Source: Porphyromonadaceae bacterium (GTDB lineage: Bacteria > Bacteroidota > Bacteroidia > Bacteroidales > UBA11471). From it: a stretch of 9,044 nucleotides of DNA. Below are positions 1-6,839 of the stretch, one piece after another. The position numbers and the translations under genes are program-made. The DNA lies in the NCBI GenBank assembly GCA_021199145.1, contig JAJQIP010000031.1, forward strand, positions 1 to 9,044, written 5' to 3'. The notes beneath the pieces were generated by a model. That model made no database searches and had not been told where the DNA came from. It saw only the letters and a list, made by a program, of their open reading frames with translations. Every line of letters begins with the position of its first letter. Position 1 is the first letter of the stretch.

Positions 1-19
1 TGAATCTATACATCTTTGT

Positions 20-59
20 AGAAAAGCGCCTACCCCTTATAAGGGGTAGGCGCTTTTCT
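20..59. terminator. Perfect palindrome, probable bidirectional intrinsic terminator
   Basis: Positions 20-39 are the exact reverse complement of 40-59. The core is a GC-rich arm (GCGCCTACCCC) pairing with GGGGTAGGCGC around a short TTATAA centre. The outer part of the stem is A-rich on the left and T-rich on the right, and CTTTTCTTTTA follows on the plus strand. Read on the minus strand, the stem also ends in TTTTC. It lies 45 nt beyond the stop codon of the minus-strand M20 hydrolase gene, so it most likely ends that transcript. It could also serve a plus-strand gene outside the window. The structure is read directly; the terminator function is inferred. Confidence 0.85.
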
Positions 60-104
60 TTTATAAGAAGGCGTGGTAAAAAAAGCGTTTGAATGTCGGA
101 AAGA

Positions 105-1169
105 TTACAGTTTCAGTCCGTCGAGCAGTCGTGTGTATATATCGATAGCCTGGCGTATTTCCTCCGTTTCAATATATTCTCCGGCTGTGTGCGAACGTGT
201 CGATTGTCCGGGCCCTATTTTGACAGTGGTGAAGGGCATCAGGGCTTGATCGGAGAGGGTAGGCGACCCGAAAGGCTCTAACCCGAGTAGGGTCGTCCGT
301 TGTATGAAGGGGTGCTCTCGGTCGATGCGGGAGGAGTTGAGGCGGAATGAACGGGGAATAATGGTGCACGGAATGGCTTCCCGAAGCAGGTCAAAGACCT
401 CTTCGTTACTATATAACTCATTGGTGCGCACATCGACGACAAATTCACAGCAATCGGGAATGACATTGTGTTGCGTTCCGGCCTTGATTTGGGTTATGGT
501 GAGTTTGACAGGTCCCAACAACCGGGATACTTTGGGAAAAGAGAATTTCCGGAATTCCTCGATAACGGGTAAGGCTTCGTAAATGGCGTTGACCCCTTCG
601 TTACGGGCTGCGTGGCCTGATACACCGGCCACACGACAATCGAGTACCATAAGGCCTTTTTCTCCGATGGCAGGTCGCATTCCTGTCGGTTCTCCCACCA
701 CGCCAAAGGTAATGGGCGGCAACTCTTTCAGGGCTAATTCAACACCATTTTTGCCAGAGACCTCTTCTTCCGCTGAGGCCAGAAAAATAAGGTTATAGGG
801 CTGTGGGCGGGAGGCCAACACAAGAAAAGCGTGCAGCAATGAGACTAATGACGCTCCGGCATCGTTGCTTCCCAATCCGTAGAGGTATCCGTTTTCTTCC
901 CGTGCGTGGAATGCTTCTCCCTTCCAACCTTCGACAGGTTGTACCGTGTCATGGTGTGAATTGAGCAATATTGTTGTGCGGCCAGGCGTAAATCCCTCAG
1001 CAATGGCCCATACGTTGTTGGCGACACGGTGCGGGGCATGCCCGTTTTCTTGTAGGTAGTCGGCTATCAAATCGGCGGTGGCACTCTCTTCCCGGCTGAT
1101 AGAGGGGATAGCTATAAGGCGGCGTAACAGATCTATGGCCGGATAAAAAAGTTCGTTTGGGTCAATCAT
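105..1169 (-). CDS. argE: M20 family metallo-hydrolase, ArgE-type N-acyl-ornithine/citrulline deacylase
   Basis: This is a cytoplasmic di-zinc amidohydrolase of the M20 family, 354 aa, the usual size for the family in Bacteroidales. All expected metal and catalytic residues are visible: H72 and catalytic D74 in SHHDTV, bridging D103 in GLGSNDAG, E135/E136 in SAEEEVSG, E160 in VVGEPTG, and the last ligand H327 in RSHTAGEY. H186 in VSGHAARNEG belongs to the dimerisation (lid) domain. In Bacteroides fragilis arginine synthesis uses succinylated intermediates (N-succinylornithine transcarbamylase), so the likely substrate is N-succinylcitrulline or N-acetylcitrulline rather than N-acetylornithine. 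That choice is inference. argB two genes away supports an arginine role. M20 members vary in substrate, so a dipeptidase or DapE-like activity is not excluded. The ATG at 1169 is preceded by an A-rich leader without a Shine-Dalgarno sequence. Confidence 0.88.
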   Translation of the reverse strand: MIDPNELFYPAIDLLRRLIAIPSISREESATADLIADYLQENGHAPHRVANNVWAIAEGFTPGRTTILLNSHHDTVQPVEGWKGEAFHAREENGYLYGLGSNDAGASLVSLLHAFLVLASRPQPYNLIFLASAEEEVSGKNGVELALKELPPITFGVVGEPTGMRPAIGEKGLMVLDCRVAGVSGHAARNEGVNAIYEALPVIEEFRKFSFPKVSRLLGPVKLTITQIKAGTQHNVIPDCCEFVVDVRTNELYSNEEVFDLLREAIPCTIIPRSFRLNSSRIDREHPFIQRTTLLGLEPFGSPTLSDQALMPFTTVKIGPGQSTRSHTAGEYIETEEIRQAIDIYTRLLDGLKL

Positions 1170-1186
1170 TGCATCTCTCTTTTTTG

Positions 1187-1194
1187 CAAAAATA
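1187..1194 (-). promoter_or_regulatory. Candidate -7 element of the argE promoter
   Basis: Read on the minus strand this is TATTTTTG, a full match to the Bacteroidota sigma-ABfr -7 consensus TAnnTTTG, 17 nt upstream of the argE start codon. No TTTG is found at the usual distance for the -33 element, and the region is A/T-rich, so a chance match is possible. If real, the 5' leader would be only about 10 nt. Confidence 0.35.
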
Positions 1195-1290
1195 AGGATA
1201 ATTTGAGATATACGCCCGTTGCTGTTTAAAAAAGGCTTATTGCCAAGGCACGGTTCCCTGTCTGATACAAATCTCTGGAGTAGAGGTCAA

Positions 1291-1318
1291 GCTATTTTCT
1301 TTCTCCTTTGAAAATAGC
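1291..1318. repeat. Inverted repeat in the divergent argE/prfB promoter region
   Basis: GCTATTTTC (1291-1299) and GAAAATAGC (1310-1318) form a perfect 9-bp inverted repeat around a 10-nt pyrimidine-rich spacer. It lies about 22 nt upstream of the candidate prfB -7 element and about 120 nt upstream of argE. It has no trailing T-run on either strand, so a terminator is unlikely. An operator for a DNA-binding regulator is possible; no regulator is identified. Confidence 0.45.
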
Positions 1319-1339
1319 GATGATGTAAGGATATGATTG

Positions 1340-1347
1340 TATCTTTG
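1340..1347 (+). promoter_or_regulatory. Candidate -7 element of the prfB-argB promoter
   Basis: TATCTTTG matches the Bacteroidota -7 consensus TAnnTTTG exactly and sits 26 nt upstream of the prfB start codon, giving an expected leader of roughly 20 nt. The nearest upstream TTTG (1307-1310) is 29 nt away, which is longer than the usual spacing of about 19 nt, so the -33 element is weak or absent. The same octamer is used upstream of the lipoprotein gene at the other end of the window. Confidence 0.55.
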
Positions 1348-1373
1348 TAGAATTAATTATTAATCTGTCCCGT

Positions 1374-2484
1374 ATGATTACGATAGAGCAACTAAAAGAG
1401 ACTGAAGAACGTAAGTTGGCGTTGAGGAGGTATCTTTGACATCGATGCGAAGATAATTCAAGTCGGAGAAGAGGAACTGCGTACCCACGTACCCGATTTT
1501 TGGGAAGACCGTAAGAAAGCCGAGGAACAGATGAAAAAAGTGAAATCGCTTCACTTTTGGATTGATGCTTATCATGAGGTGGAAAAGTCGGTGGAGGAAC
1601 TCTCTTTGGCGTTTGATTTTTTGAAAGAGGGAGTAATTACCGAGACGGAACTGGATGAGATTTATCAACGGACCCTCACCTTGATTGAAAAACTGGAGCT
1701 GCGGAATATGCTGCGGCGGGAAGAGGACAAGCTGGGAGCCGTTATGAAAATCAATTCGGGAGCGGGAGGTACAGAGAGCCAGGATTGGGCCGAGATGCTT
1801 ATGCGTCTCTATCTGCGTTGGTGCGAAACGCATGGATATAAAACCACCATTACCCATATGGTCGATGGAGAGGAGGCGGGAATCAAAAGCGTGACAATAC
1901 AGATTGAGGGCGATTATGCCTATGGTTACCTCAAAAGCGAAAATGGCGTGCACCGTCTGGTCCGTATTTCTCCCTATAATGCACAGGGGAAACGTATGAC
2001 CTCTTTTTCCTCCGTCTTTGTGGTTCCCTTGGTTGACGACAGCATTGAAATCGATATCAATCCGGCGGATATAACGTGGGATACTTTCCGGTCGGGAGGA
2101 GCCGGCGGACAGAATGTCAATAAAGTGGAGACCGGAGTGCGTCTGCGGTACAATTACCATGATCCAGATACGGGAGAGACCCGGGAAATTCTTATCGAAA
2201 ATACGGAGAGCCGTTCTCAGTTCGATAATCGGGAGAATGCCATGCGGTTGCTTAAGTCACAACTCTATGATATGGCATTGCAACGGCGCAGAGAGGAACA
2301 GGCAAAGGTCGAGGCAGGGAAGAAAAAAATCGAGTGGGGATCGCAGATTCGTAGCTATGTCTTCGATGACCGCCGTGTGAAGGATCACCGCACCAATTAC
2401 CAGACCTCTGATGTACAACGGGTAATGGACGGAGATATAGATGATTTTATAAAAGCCTATTTGATGGAATTTGGGGATAGATAA
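1374..2484 (+). CDS. prfB: Peptide chain release factor 2 (RF2), with programmed +1 frameshift
   Basis: RF2 recognises UGA and UAA stop codons on the ribosome and triggers release of the finished protein. Translation starts at ATG 1374, reads 21 codons to CTT (1434-1436), meets an in-frame TGA (1437-1439) and shifts +1 to GAC (1438-1440). The joined product, 1374..1436 plus 1438..2484, has 369 aa (E. coli RF2 has 365). The catalytic GGQ is at residues 244-246 in SGGAGGQNVNK, with Ser240 where E. coli K-12 carries its unusual Thr246. The stop-codon recognition tripeptide is SPY (199-201) where E. coli has SPF. The C-terminal WGSQIRSYVFDD region is typical of RF2. A gene caller without frameshift logic would start at Met 1531 and lose about 52 residues of domain 1. 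The gene ends in TAA and is followed 12 nt later by argB. Expression is expected to be autoregulated: low RF2 slows termination at the TGA and favours the shift. Confidence 0.97.
1424..1440 (+). promoter_or_regulatory. prfB: RF2 programmed +1 frameshift site
   Basis: The site reads GAGGAGG-TAT-CTT-TGA-C. It has an SD-like stretch at 1424-1430, three bases, the slippery CTT, then the TGA stop followed by C, the context known to make UGA termination weak. Spacing between the SD-like stretch and CTT equals that of the E. coli prfB site. The upstream frame encodes ...RKLALRRYL and the shifted frame continues DIDAKIIQVGEEEL, which aligns with the RF2 N-terminus of E. coli (...LRGYL/DYDAK). This alignment makes the frameshift certain in practical terms. 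Confidence 0.96.
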
Positions 2485-2496
2485 AAAAGTGCAAGG

Positions 2497-3261
2497 ATGG
2501 AAAAACTAACATTGATAAAGGTCGGCGGCAAGATTGTGGAAGAGCCCGATACTCTGCAGACTTTTTTGCGTAATTTCTCCACAATTCAAGGATATAAAGT
2601 GCTTGTGCATGGGGGTGGGCGGTCCGCCACCAAATTGGCCGCACAGTTGGGAATTCCTAGTCGTATGGTAGAGGGCCGGCGTATTACTGATGCCGATACC
2701 TTGCGGGTAGTCACTATGGTGTATGGGGGGCTGGTCAACAAAAATATCGTGGCCGGCTTACAGTCCCTTGGGGTGAATGCCTTGGGTATGACAGGGGCTG
2801 ACCTGAATGTCCTGTTATCGGAGAAACGTCCTGTAAAGGAGTTGGATTATGGTTTTGTGGGCGATGTGAAGGCGGTACAGGGTGACCGATTGTCGCATTT
2901 GATAAGGGAAAATGTCGTTCCTGTGCTTGCTCCTCTTACCCATGATGGTCACGGACAGTTGCTCAACACCAATGCCGATACGATTGCGGGCGAAACCGCC
3001 AAGGCCTTGGCGGCCTATTTTGAGGTGACCTTGGTCTATTGCTTTGAAAAAAAAGGTGTCCTGTATGACGAGAACAACGAAGAGAGCGTGATACCGCAAA
3101 TCGACTATCCTATGTTCCGCCGCTTGGTGGAAGAGGGTGTCGTGCAGGGAGGGATGATTCCCAAACTTGAGAACGCTTTTGAGGCACTCTCTGCAGGGGT
3201 GAAGGAGGTTATTATTACTCGGGCCGACGCTTTGTCCGGGGGAGGTACTCGACTTCATTGA
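2497..3261 (+). CDS. argB: N-acetylglutamate / N-succinylglutamate kinase
   Basis: This amino-acid kinase family enzyme of 254 aa (E. coli ArgB has 258) phosphorylates the gamma-carboxylate of an N-acylated glutamate, the second step of arginine synthesis in the cytoplasm. Visible motifs are K8 in LIKVGGK, the glycine-rich HGGG (38-41), the substrate loop VEGRRIT (58-64), D161 in NTNADT and K223 in GGMIPKL. The nucleotide-site segment CFEKKGVLYD replaces the LSDVSG-type sequence of proteobacterial enzymes. The N-terminus starts directly at the first beta strand and lacks the extra helix of arginine-inhibited hexameric enzymes, so feedback inhibition by that mechanism is not expected. In Bacteroides the acyl group in this pathway is thought to be succinyl; the sequence alone does not decide between acetyl and succinyl. 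It sits 12 nt after prfB with no promoter between them, so it is probably co-transcribed. Confidence 0.93.
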   Translation: MEKLTLIKVGGKIVEEPDTLQTFLRNFSTIQGYKVLVHGGGRSATKLAAQLGIPSRMVEGRRITDADTLRVVTMVYGGLVNKNIVAGLQSLGVNALGMTGADLNVLLSEKRPVKELDYGFVGDVKAVQGDRLSHLIRENVVPVLAPLTHDGHGQLLNTNADTIAGETAKALAAYFEVTLVYCFEKKGVLYDENNEESVIPQIDYPMFRRLVEEGVVQGGMIPKLENAFEALSAGVKEVIITRADALSGGGTRLH

Positions 3262-3540
3262 AGGACGGTGCACCTCGTAAGGGGCGTGCCTGTGAATATA
3301 CATCAATTGACCTCCGACTAAATATGCCTTAATTTGATTGCGGTATGCATCAGCCCTATTCTATCGGGTGGGTTCTACAGAATATTAGGGAAAAGGATAG
3401 GGAATTGTATTCATAGGGCCATGGTGCGAAACTTCTGCTCCCTTTGGAGTGAAAATAGACTAAATTTTTGTAATATTGCAGGGAAATGATGCTCCAAAAG
3501 AGAATGTGAACTTTATATACTGTTTGAAAATAAGGAACGA
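3262..3540. other. Intergenic spacer between argB and manC
   Basis: No coding region can be supported in these 279 nt. An imperfect GC-rich hairpin is possible just after argB (3267-3274 with 3283-3290, including wobble pairs and one mismatch), but no T-run follows, so it is a poor terminator candidate. A second weak pairing joins CCCTATTCT with a bulged partner ending in TTAGGG. A short ATG run near 3486 encodes only about seven codons. A candidate promoter lies at 3443-3470. Confidence 0.5.
3443..3470 (+). promoter_or_regulatory. Weak candidate promoter of manC
   Basis: TTTG at 3443-3446 could be a -33 element, and TAAATTTTTG at 3461-3470 resembles the TAnnTTTG -7 element with two additional bases. 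The fit is imperfect in both sequence and spacing. It is the best candidate upstream of the manC start codon, giving a leader of about 65 nt. Confidence 0.3.
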
Positions 3541-4896
3541 ATGAGGATAATATTGCTGTCAGGGGGATCTGGCAAACGGTTGTGGCCGTTGTCGAATGAT
3601 GCCCGTTCGAAACAATTTTTGCGACTGTTGAAAGCTCCCGATGGGACGCCGGAGTCTATGTTGCAGCGTATCGTACGGCAGATAAGAGAGTCTGGTCTGG
3701 ATGCTTCTATTACGATTGCTACGAGTGCCGCTCAAAAAGATGCGATTACCAACCAACTGGGAAATCATGTTGATGTCGTCACCGAGCCGGAACGTCGGAA
3801 TACGTTCCCGGCCATAGCGTTGGCCTCGACGTATCTCTCGCTGGAACATCATTGTACCCGTGACGAAATTATTGTAGTCATGCCCATCGACCCCTTTACT
3901 GAGGGGAGTTATTTCCAAACCATCGGGAGAATGGCGCAAGCTGTCGAACAAGGGGCAGCCGAGTTGCTCTTGATGGGAATTATCCCGACAACACCATCTT
4001 CTACTTTCGGCTACGTTTTACCTGCTTTAGATGAGGGGAAAACGGGAATTTTCCCCGTTGCCCGTTTCGTTGAAAAACCGGATACTCAAGTCGCTGAACA
4101 GTTAATTGCCGAGGGGGCCTTGTGGAACGGGGGCGTTTTTGCTTTCCGGTTGGGCTATATGGCTGATATTGTCAAACGGTATATCCAAGTCGGGTCTTTT
4201 GCCGAATTACATTCTCGGTATCTCGAACTCCCGAAAATCAGTTTCGATTATGAAGTAGTCGAAAAAGCGACATCGGTGGCGGTTATTCCTTTCACGGGTT
4301 CGTGGAAAGATATCGGTACTTGGAATAACCTTACCGAGGAGATGTTCGATTGTGCCATGGGAAATGTTGTCATAGGCGAAGATGCCGAGGGAACACATGT
4401 CGTCAACGAATTGGATATTCCTATTGTATGTCTGGGAACAAAAAATATCGTTGTGGCGGCAAGTCCCGATGGAATTTTGGTGAGTGACAAATCCTCGAGT
4501 CCTAAACTGAAGCCTTATGCCCTGCGTTTTAACCAACGGCCCATGTATGAAGAGCGGCGTTGGGGAACCTATAAGGTTATGGGATATAATCTTTTACCCG
4601 ATGGGTATCGGGCGTTGACAAAAATACTTTGTCTCCATGCCGGATGCAATATTAGCTATCAATACCACAACCGACGGGAAGAGGTATGGACCTTTATTGA
4701 CGGAGAGGGGAGATTGGCTCTCGATGGTCAGGTGACGAAGGTGAAACGGGGGGATGTCGTACATATCAAGGTGGGGCAGAAGCATGCGATCCATGCCGAT
4801 ACCCTTTTGCAAATCATTGAGGTGCAAATGGGCAGTGAACTTGTTGAGGAAGATATTGTCCGGTTGGATTGGGATTGGTCCGACAAATCGGTGTAG
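3541..4896 (+). CDS. manC: Mannose-1-phosphate guanylyltransferase with C-terminal cupin domain
   Basis: This cytoplasmic enzyme makes GDP-mannose from mannose-1-phosphate and GTP, the precursor for GDP-fucose, capsule and glycoprotein sugars. The nucleotidyltransferase domain occupies roughly residues 1-330: LSGGSGKRLWPLS (6-18) binds nucleotide, with EPERRNTFPAIALA (82-95), FGYVLP (156-161), FVEKP (176-180), WNGGVF (195-200) and the GSWKDIGTW segment (253-261). Residues 336-445 form a cupin like the phosphomannose isomerase half of bifunctional type II enzymes. It keeps Q374, H376, R379, E381, W383 and H415, but the usual HHH run and EHW motif are changed to HNR and EVW. MPIDPF (114-119) replaces the common SDH motif. 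At 451 aa it is slightly shorter than bifunctional relatives (about 470), with a shorter inter-domain region. Transferase activity is likely; isomerase activity is uncertain. The start at 3541 has AAGGA four bases upstream. The next gene begins 3 nt after its TAG. Confidence 0.9.
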   Translation: MRIILLSGGSGKRLWPLSNDARSKQFLRLLKAPDGTPESMLQRIVRQIRESGLDASITIATSAAQKDAITNQLGNHVDVVTEPERRNTFPAIALASTYLSLEHHCTRDEIIVVMPIDPFTEGSYFQTIGRMAQAVEQGAAELLLMGIIPTTPSSTFGYVLPALDEGKTGIFPVARFVEKPDTQVAEQLIAEGALWNGGVFAFRLGYMADIVKRYIQVGSFAELHSRYLELPKISFDYEVVEKATSVAVIPFTGSWKDIGTWNNLTEEMFDCAMGNVVIGEDAEGTHVVNELDIPIVCLGTKNIVVAASPDGILVSDKSSSPKLKPYALRFNQRPMYEERRWGTYKVMGYNLLPDGYRALTKILCLHAGCNISYQYHNRREEVWTFIDGEGRLALDGQVTKVKRGDVVHIKVGQKHAIHADTLLQIIEVQMGSELVEEDIVRLDWDWSDKSV

Positions 4897-4899
4897 TCT

Positions 4900-5367
4900 A
4901 TGGAAACTGATCCGATTCTCAACGCACACAATAAGGAGGAGTACCCTCCGATGCATACGGTCGAGCATATCTTGAACCGTACAATGGTCGAGATGTTCGG
5001 ATGTCCCCGGTCACGGAATGCCCACATTGAGCGCAAAAAAAGCAAATGCGACTACGAATTGCCTTTCGAGCCTACACCCGACCAATTGACCGCTGTGGAG
5101 GCAAAGGTGAATGAGGTGATAAGCCAGGCGTTGCCGGTTACGGTAGAATATGTTCATCGGGAGGATGTTCCGGCCGAGGTAGATCTTTCAAAACTCCCGG
5201 AAGATGCCAGCGAAACTTTGCGGTTGGTCCGTGTGGGTGCATACGATGTGTGTGCCTGTATCGGTCTTCATGTGGAGAACACCTCCGAGATAGGCGAATT
5301 TAAAATTATCAGCCACGACTATGAGCCGGGGCGGTTGCGTCTGCGGTTCAAACTTTTGCCTAAGTAG
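4900..5367 (+). CDS. AlaX-S-like stand-alone tRNA-editing domain protein
   Basis: This protein of 155 aa consists only of the second additional domain (SAD) found in alanyl- and threonyl-tRNA synthetases. It carries both halves of the zinc/active site: HTVEH (H19, H23) and the CxxxH motif in CIGLHVENTSEIG (C120, H124), followed by EFKIISHDYEPGRLRLRF. Length and motif order match the short AlaX-S class of archaeal trans-editing enzymes, which lack the N-terminal synthetase-like part. Known AlaX proteins hydrolyse wrongly charged Ser- or Gly-tRNA(Ala) in the cytoplasm; the substrate here is inferred, and mischarged tRNA(Thr) is an alternative. It starts 3 nt after manC's stop codon, so the two are translated from one message although no functional link is obvious. 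Its TAG stop lies 11 nt from the stop of the convergent outer-membrane protein gene. There is no Shine-Dalgarno sequence; translational coupling to manC is plausible. Confidence 0.85.
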   Translation: METDPILNAHNKEEYPPMHTVEHILNRTMVEMFGCPRSRNAHIERKKSKCDYELPFEPTPDQLTAVEAKVNEVISQALPVTVEYVHREDVPAEVDLSKLPEDASETLRLVRVGAYDVCACIGLHVENTSEIGEFKIISHDYEPGRLRLRFKLLPK

Positions 5368-5378
5368 GTGTAGCTGAA

Positions 5379-6815
5379 TTATTCGGAAATAGTATTGGCC
5401 GTCTTGGCCTTTTTCAATTTGGGATTTTTCCCTAAAGGAACAGATAGACCGAAATTAAAGGCCGCTGCCAAATCTCCCAAAGGTATATATTCCGGAGATA
5501 CGGTCATGGTGGATATGTCAGCCCCGATGAAAAGCGGGCCCAAGCTGAGCACGGCTCCAAAGGAATGTGCTAGATTCGACACGGTCCCGTTGATGCTCAA
5601 TCCCAGACAATGAAGAGCTTTGAATTGGACACTCCCCATAAGTGAAGTTTGCGTATTGTTGGAGTAAAAATGGGTCGTTGAGAGGAGACCTACCGAAATG
5701 TGGTTTTTGAGAAGCTGATATTCCGCCCCGAAGGTAAGAGTTGGGGCAAGCCAGGTTGTCCGTTTGGAAGGAGCTTCGGTTTCTCTGAATTTGAAAAGAG
5801 CCTCAAGGTCATCCTTCAGGTCATCGACCTGGTCGTCTAATGTGTTTCGGGATTCTCCGTTTTCATTGATATAGTCGTCACTCCCGATGCCGGTGAAGCC
5901 TTCGTAAATATATTCACCCTCAGGTGTCGCACCCCGAAGGTTTTTCCCCCAGGTGATGAATCCCACATCGGTTAGCGCCAACGATAAGACAAGATTCTGT
6001 ACAGGAGAATAGGTGACACCTAAGTCAATGCCTGCACCCCCTCCGGCCAGACCCATTCGGTCGGTGCTATAGTCAAGTCCTGATATTTCGCGGTCTTTTT
6101 TCAATTTGAGTTCCGCTCCCGCCAAAGAGAGGTCTGCCGTTCCATAGCTCTCCACTTTCCATTGGTCTTCGGCCATGGTCAGGGTTAACCGGTCAAAATG
6201 GGCATTGGCCTCTCCAAGGCCGAAAAGCCCTTTCAGTTTGGCCCCGACGGTCCATTGGTCGTTCACTTCGTGGGAATGGCCTAACGCTACTTCGGCATAA
6301 GAGGTGGCCGATACCGACACGTTTTTCAAATCATAACGGGTCACCTCCCCTTGTTGACCGCTTTTGAGGAAGCGGAAGAGATCTCCCGGCAATGAGGTGG
6401 AGGTACTGCCGTGAACCGAAATGTCGAAGGTGTTGAATCCGTTCCACTTAAAGAATCCGAAAGAGAGAATGGAGATGTCGAAGTTGACATTGACACTGTT
6501 CCAATCTCTTAACTTTTTGTCAAAGTCAGCTGCCGACACGGCCGGACTGAGGAAGGTATTGAGCTTTTCTCCGGTCGACGGATAGATAAATGTCGTGTAG
6601 CCCAAGTTGGAACTTGCATTGAAAGAGATATTTCCCAAAGCGGGAATGGTGAAGTAGGCCCTATCGGGCATTAAGGCCGGATTGAGTTGGTGACGAAGGG
6701 AGACACTTTCGAGAAAGTAGCTGCCTTGTAAGGGTTGTGCCGCTACTCCGGCGGAAACCAGACAGGAAAGTAGAGCCAATCCGATATATTTTATAGAGAA
6801 ACGTGAAGCGTTCAT
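5379..6815 (-). CDS. DUF5723-like outer-membrane beta-barrel protein
   Basis: The protein has 478 aa. Residues 1-26 look like a Sec signal peptide (basic start, hydrophobic stretch, cleavage expected at GVAA/Q27). An LLSC at 15-18 could mimic a lipobox but fits less well. The mature start, with SYFLESVSLRHQLNPALMPD, is characteristic of Bacteroidales proteins of the DUF5723 type. What follows alternates amphipathic strands and turns (for example VGAKLKGLFGLG, GIDLGVTYSPVQNLVLSLAL) and ends in FNFGLSVPLG, as expected for an outer-membrane barrel resembling the FadL/PorV group. One acidic, helix-prone insert is visible around residues 323-350. A short lysine-rich tail follows the last strand. 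It is the second gene of a unit with the lipoprotein, 24 nt downstream of it, with an A-rich leader containing AAGGA four bases before ATG. The function is unknown; a transport, secretion or lipoprotein-display partner role is inference only. Confidence 0.8.
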   Translation of the reverse strand: MNASRFSIKYIGLALLSCLVSAGVAAQPLQGSYFLESVSLRHQLNPALMPDRAYFTIPALGNISFNASSNLGYTTFIYPSTGEKLNTFLSPAVSAADFDKKLRDWNSVNVNFDISILSFGFFKWNGFNTFDISVHGSTSTSLPGDLFRFLKSGQQGEVTRYDLKNVSVSATSYAEVALGHSHEVNDQWTVGAKLKGLFGLGEANAHFDRLTLTMAEDQWKVESYGTADLSLAGAELKLKKDREISGLDYSTDRMGLAGGGAGIDLGVTYSPVQNLVLSLALTDVGFITWGKNLRGATPEGEYIYEGFTGIGSDDYINENGESRNTLDDQVDDLKDDLEALFKFRETEAPSKRTTWLAPTLTFGAEYQLLKNHISVGLLSTTHFYSNNTQTSLMGSVQFKALHCLGLSINGTVSNLAHSFGAVLSLGPLFIGADISTMTVSPEYIPLGDLAAAFNFGLSVPLGKNPKLKKAKTANTISE

Positions 6816-6839
6816 ATTATCCTTTTTTGAATCCTAATT

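Noticed and set aside
8..20. CATCTTTG near the left edge as a plus-strand promoter
   Set aside because: It deviates from TAnnTTTG in its first base and runs straight into the terminator palindrome with no gene behind it.
1378..2160. A 260-aa open frame on the minus strand across prfB
   Set aside because: It is antisense to the clearly conserved RF2 coding region and has no recognisable domain.
1531..2484. RF2 as a 317-aa protein starting at Met 1531
   Set aside because: Upstream sequence encodes the missing conserved N-terminus across a classical frameshift site, so this Met is internal.
2815..3306. A 163-aa open frame on the minus strand across argB
   Set aside because: It is a shadow of argB; the argB motifs fix the coding strand.
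3486..3509. Short ATG-started peptide before manC as a leader peptide
   Set aside because: It has only about seven codons, no regulatory codon run and no attenuator hairpin behind it.
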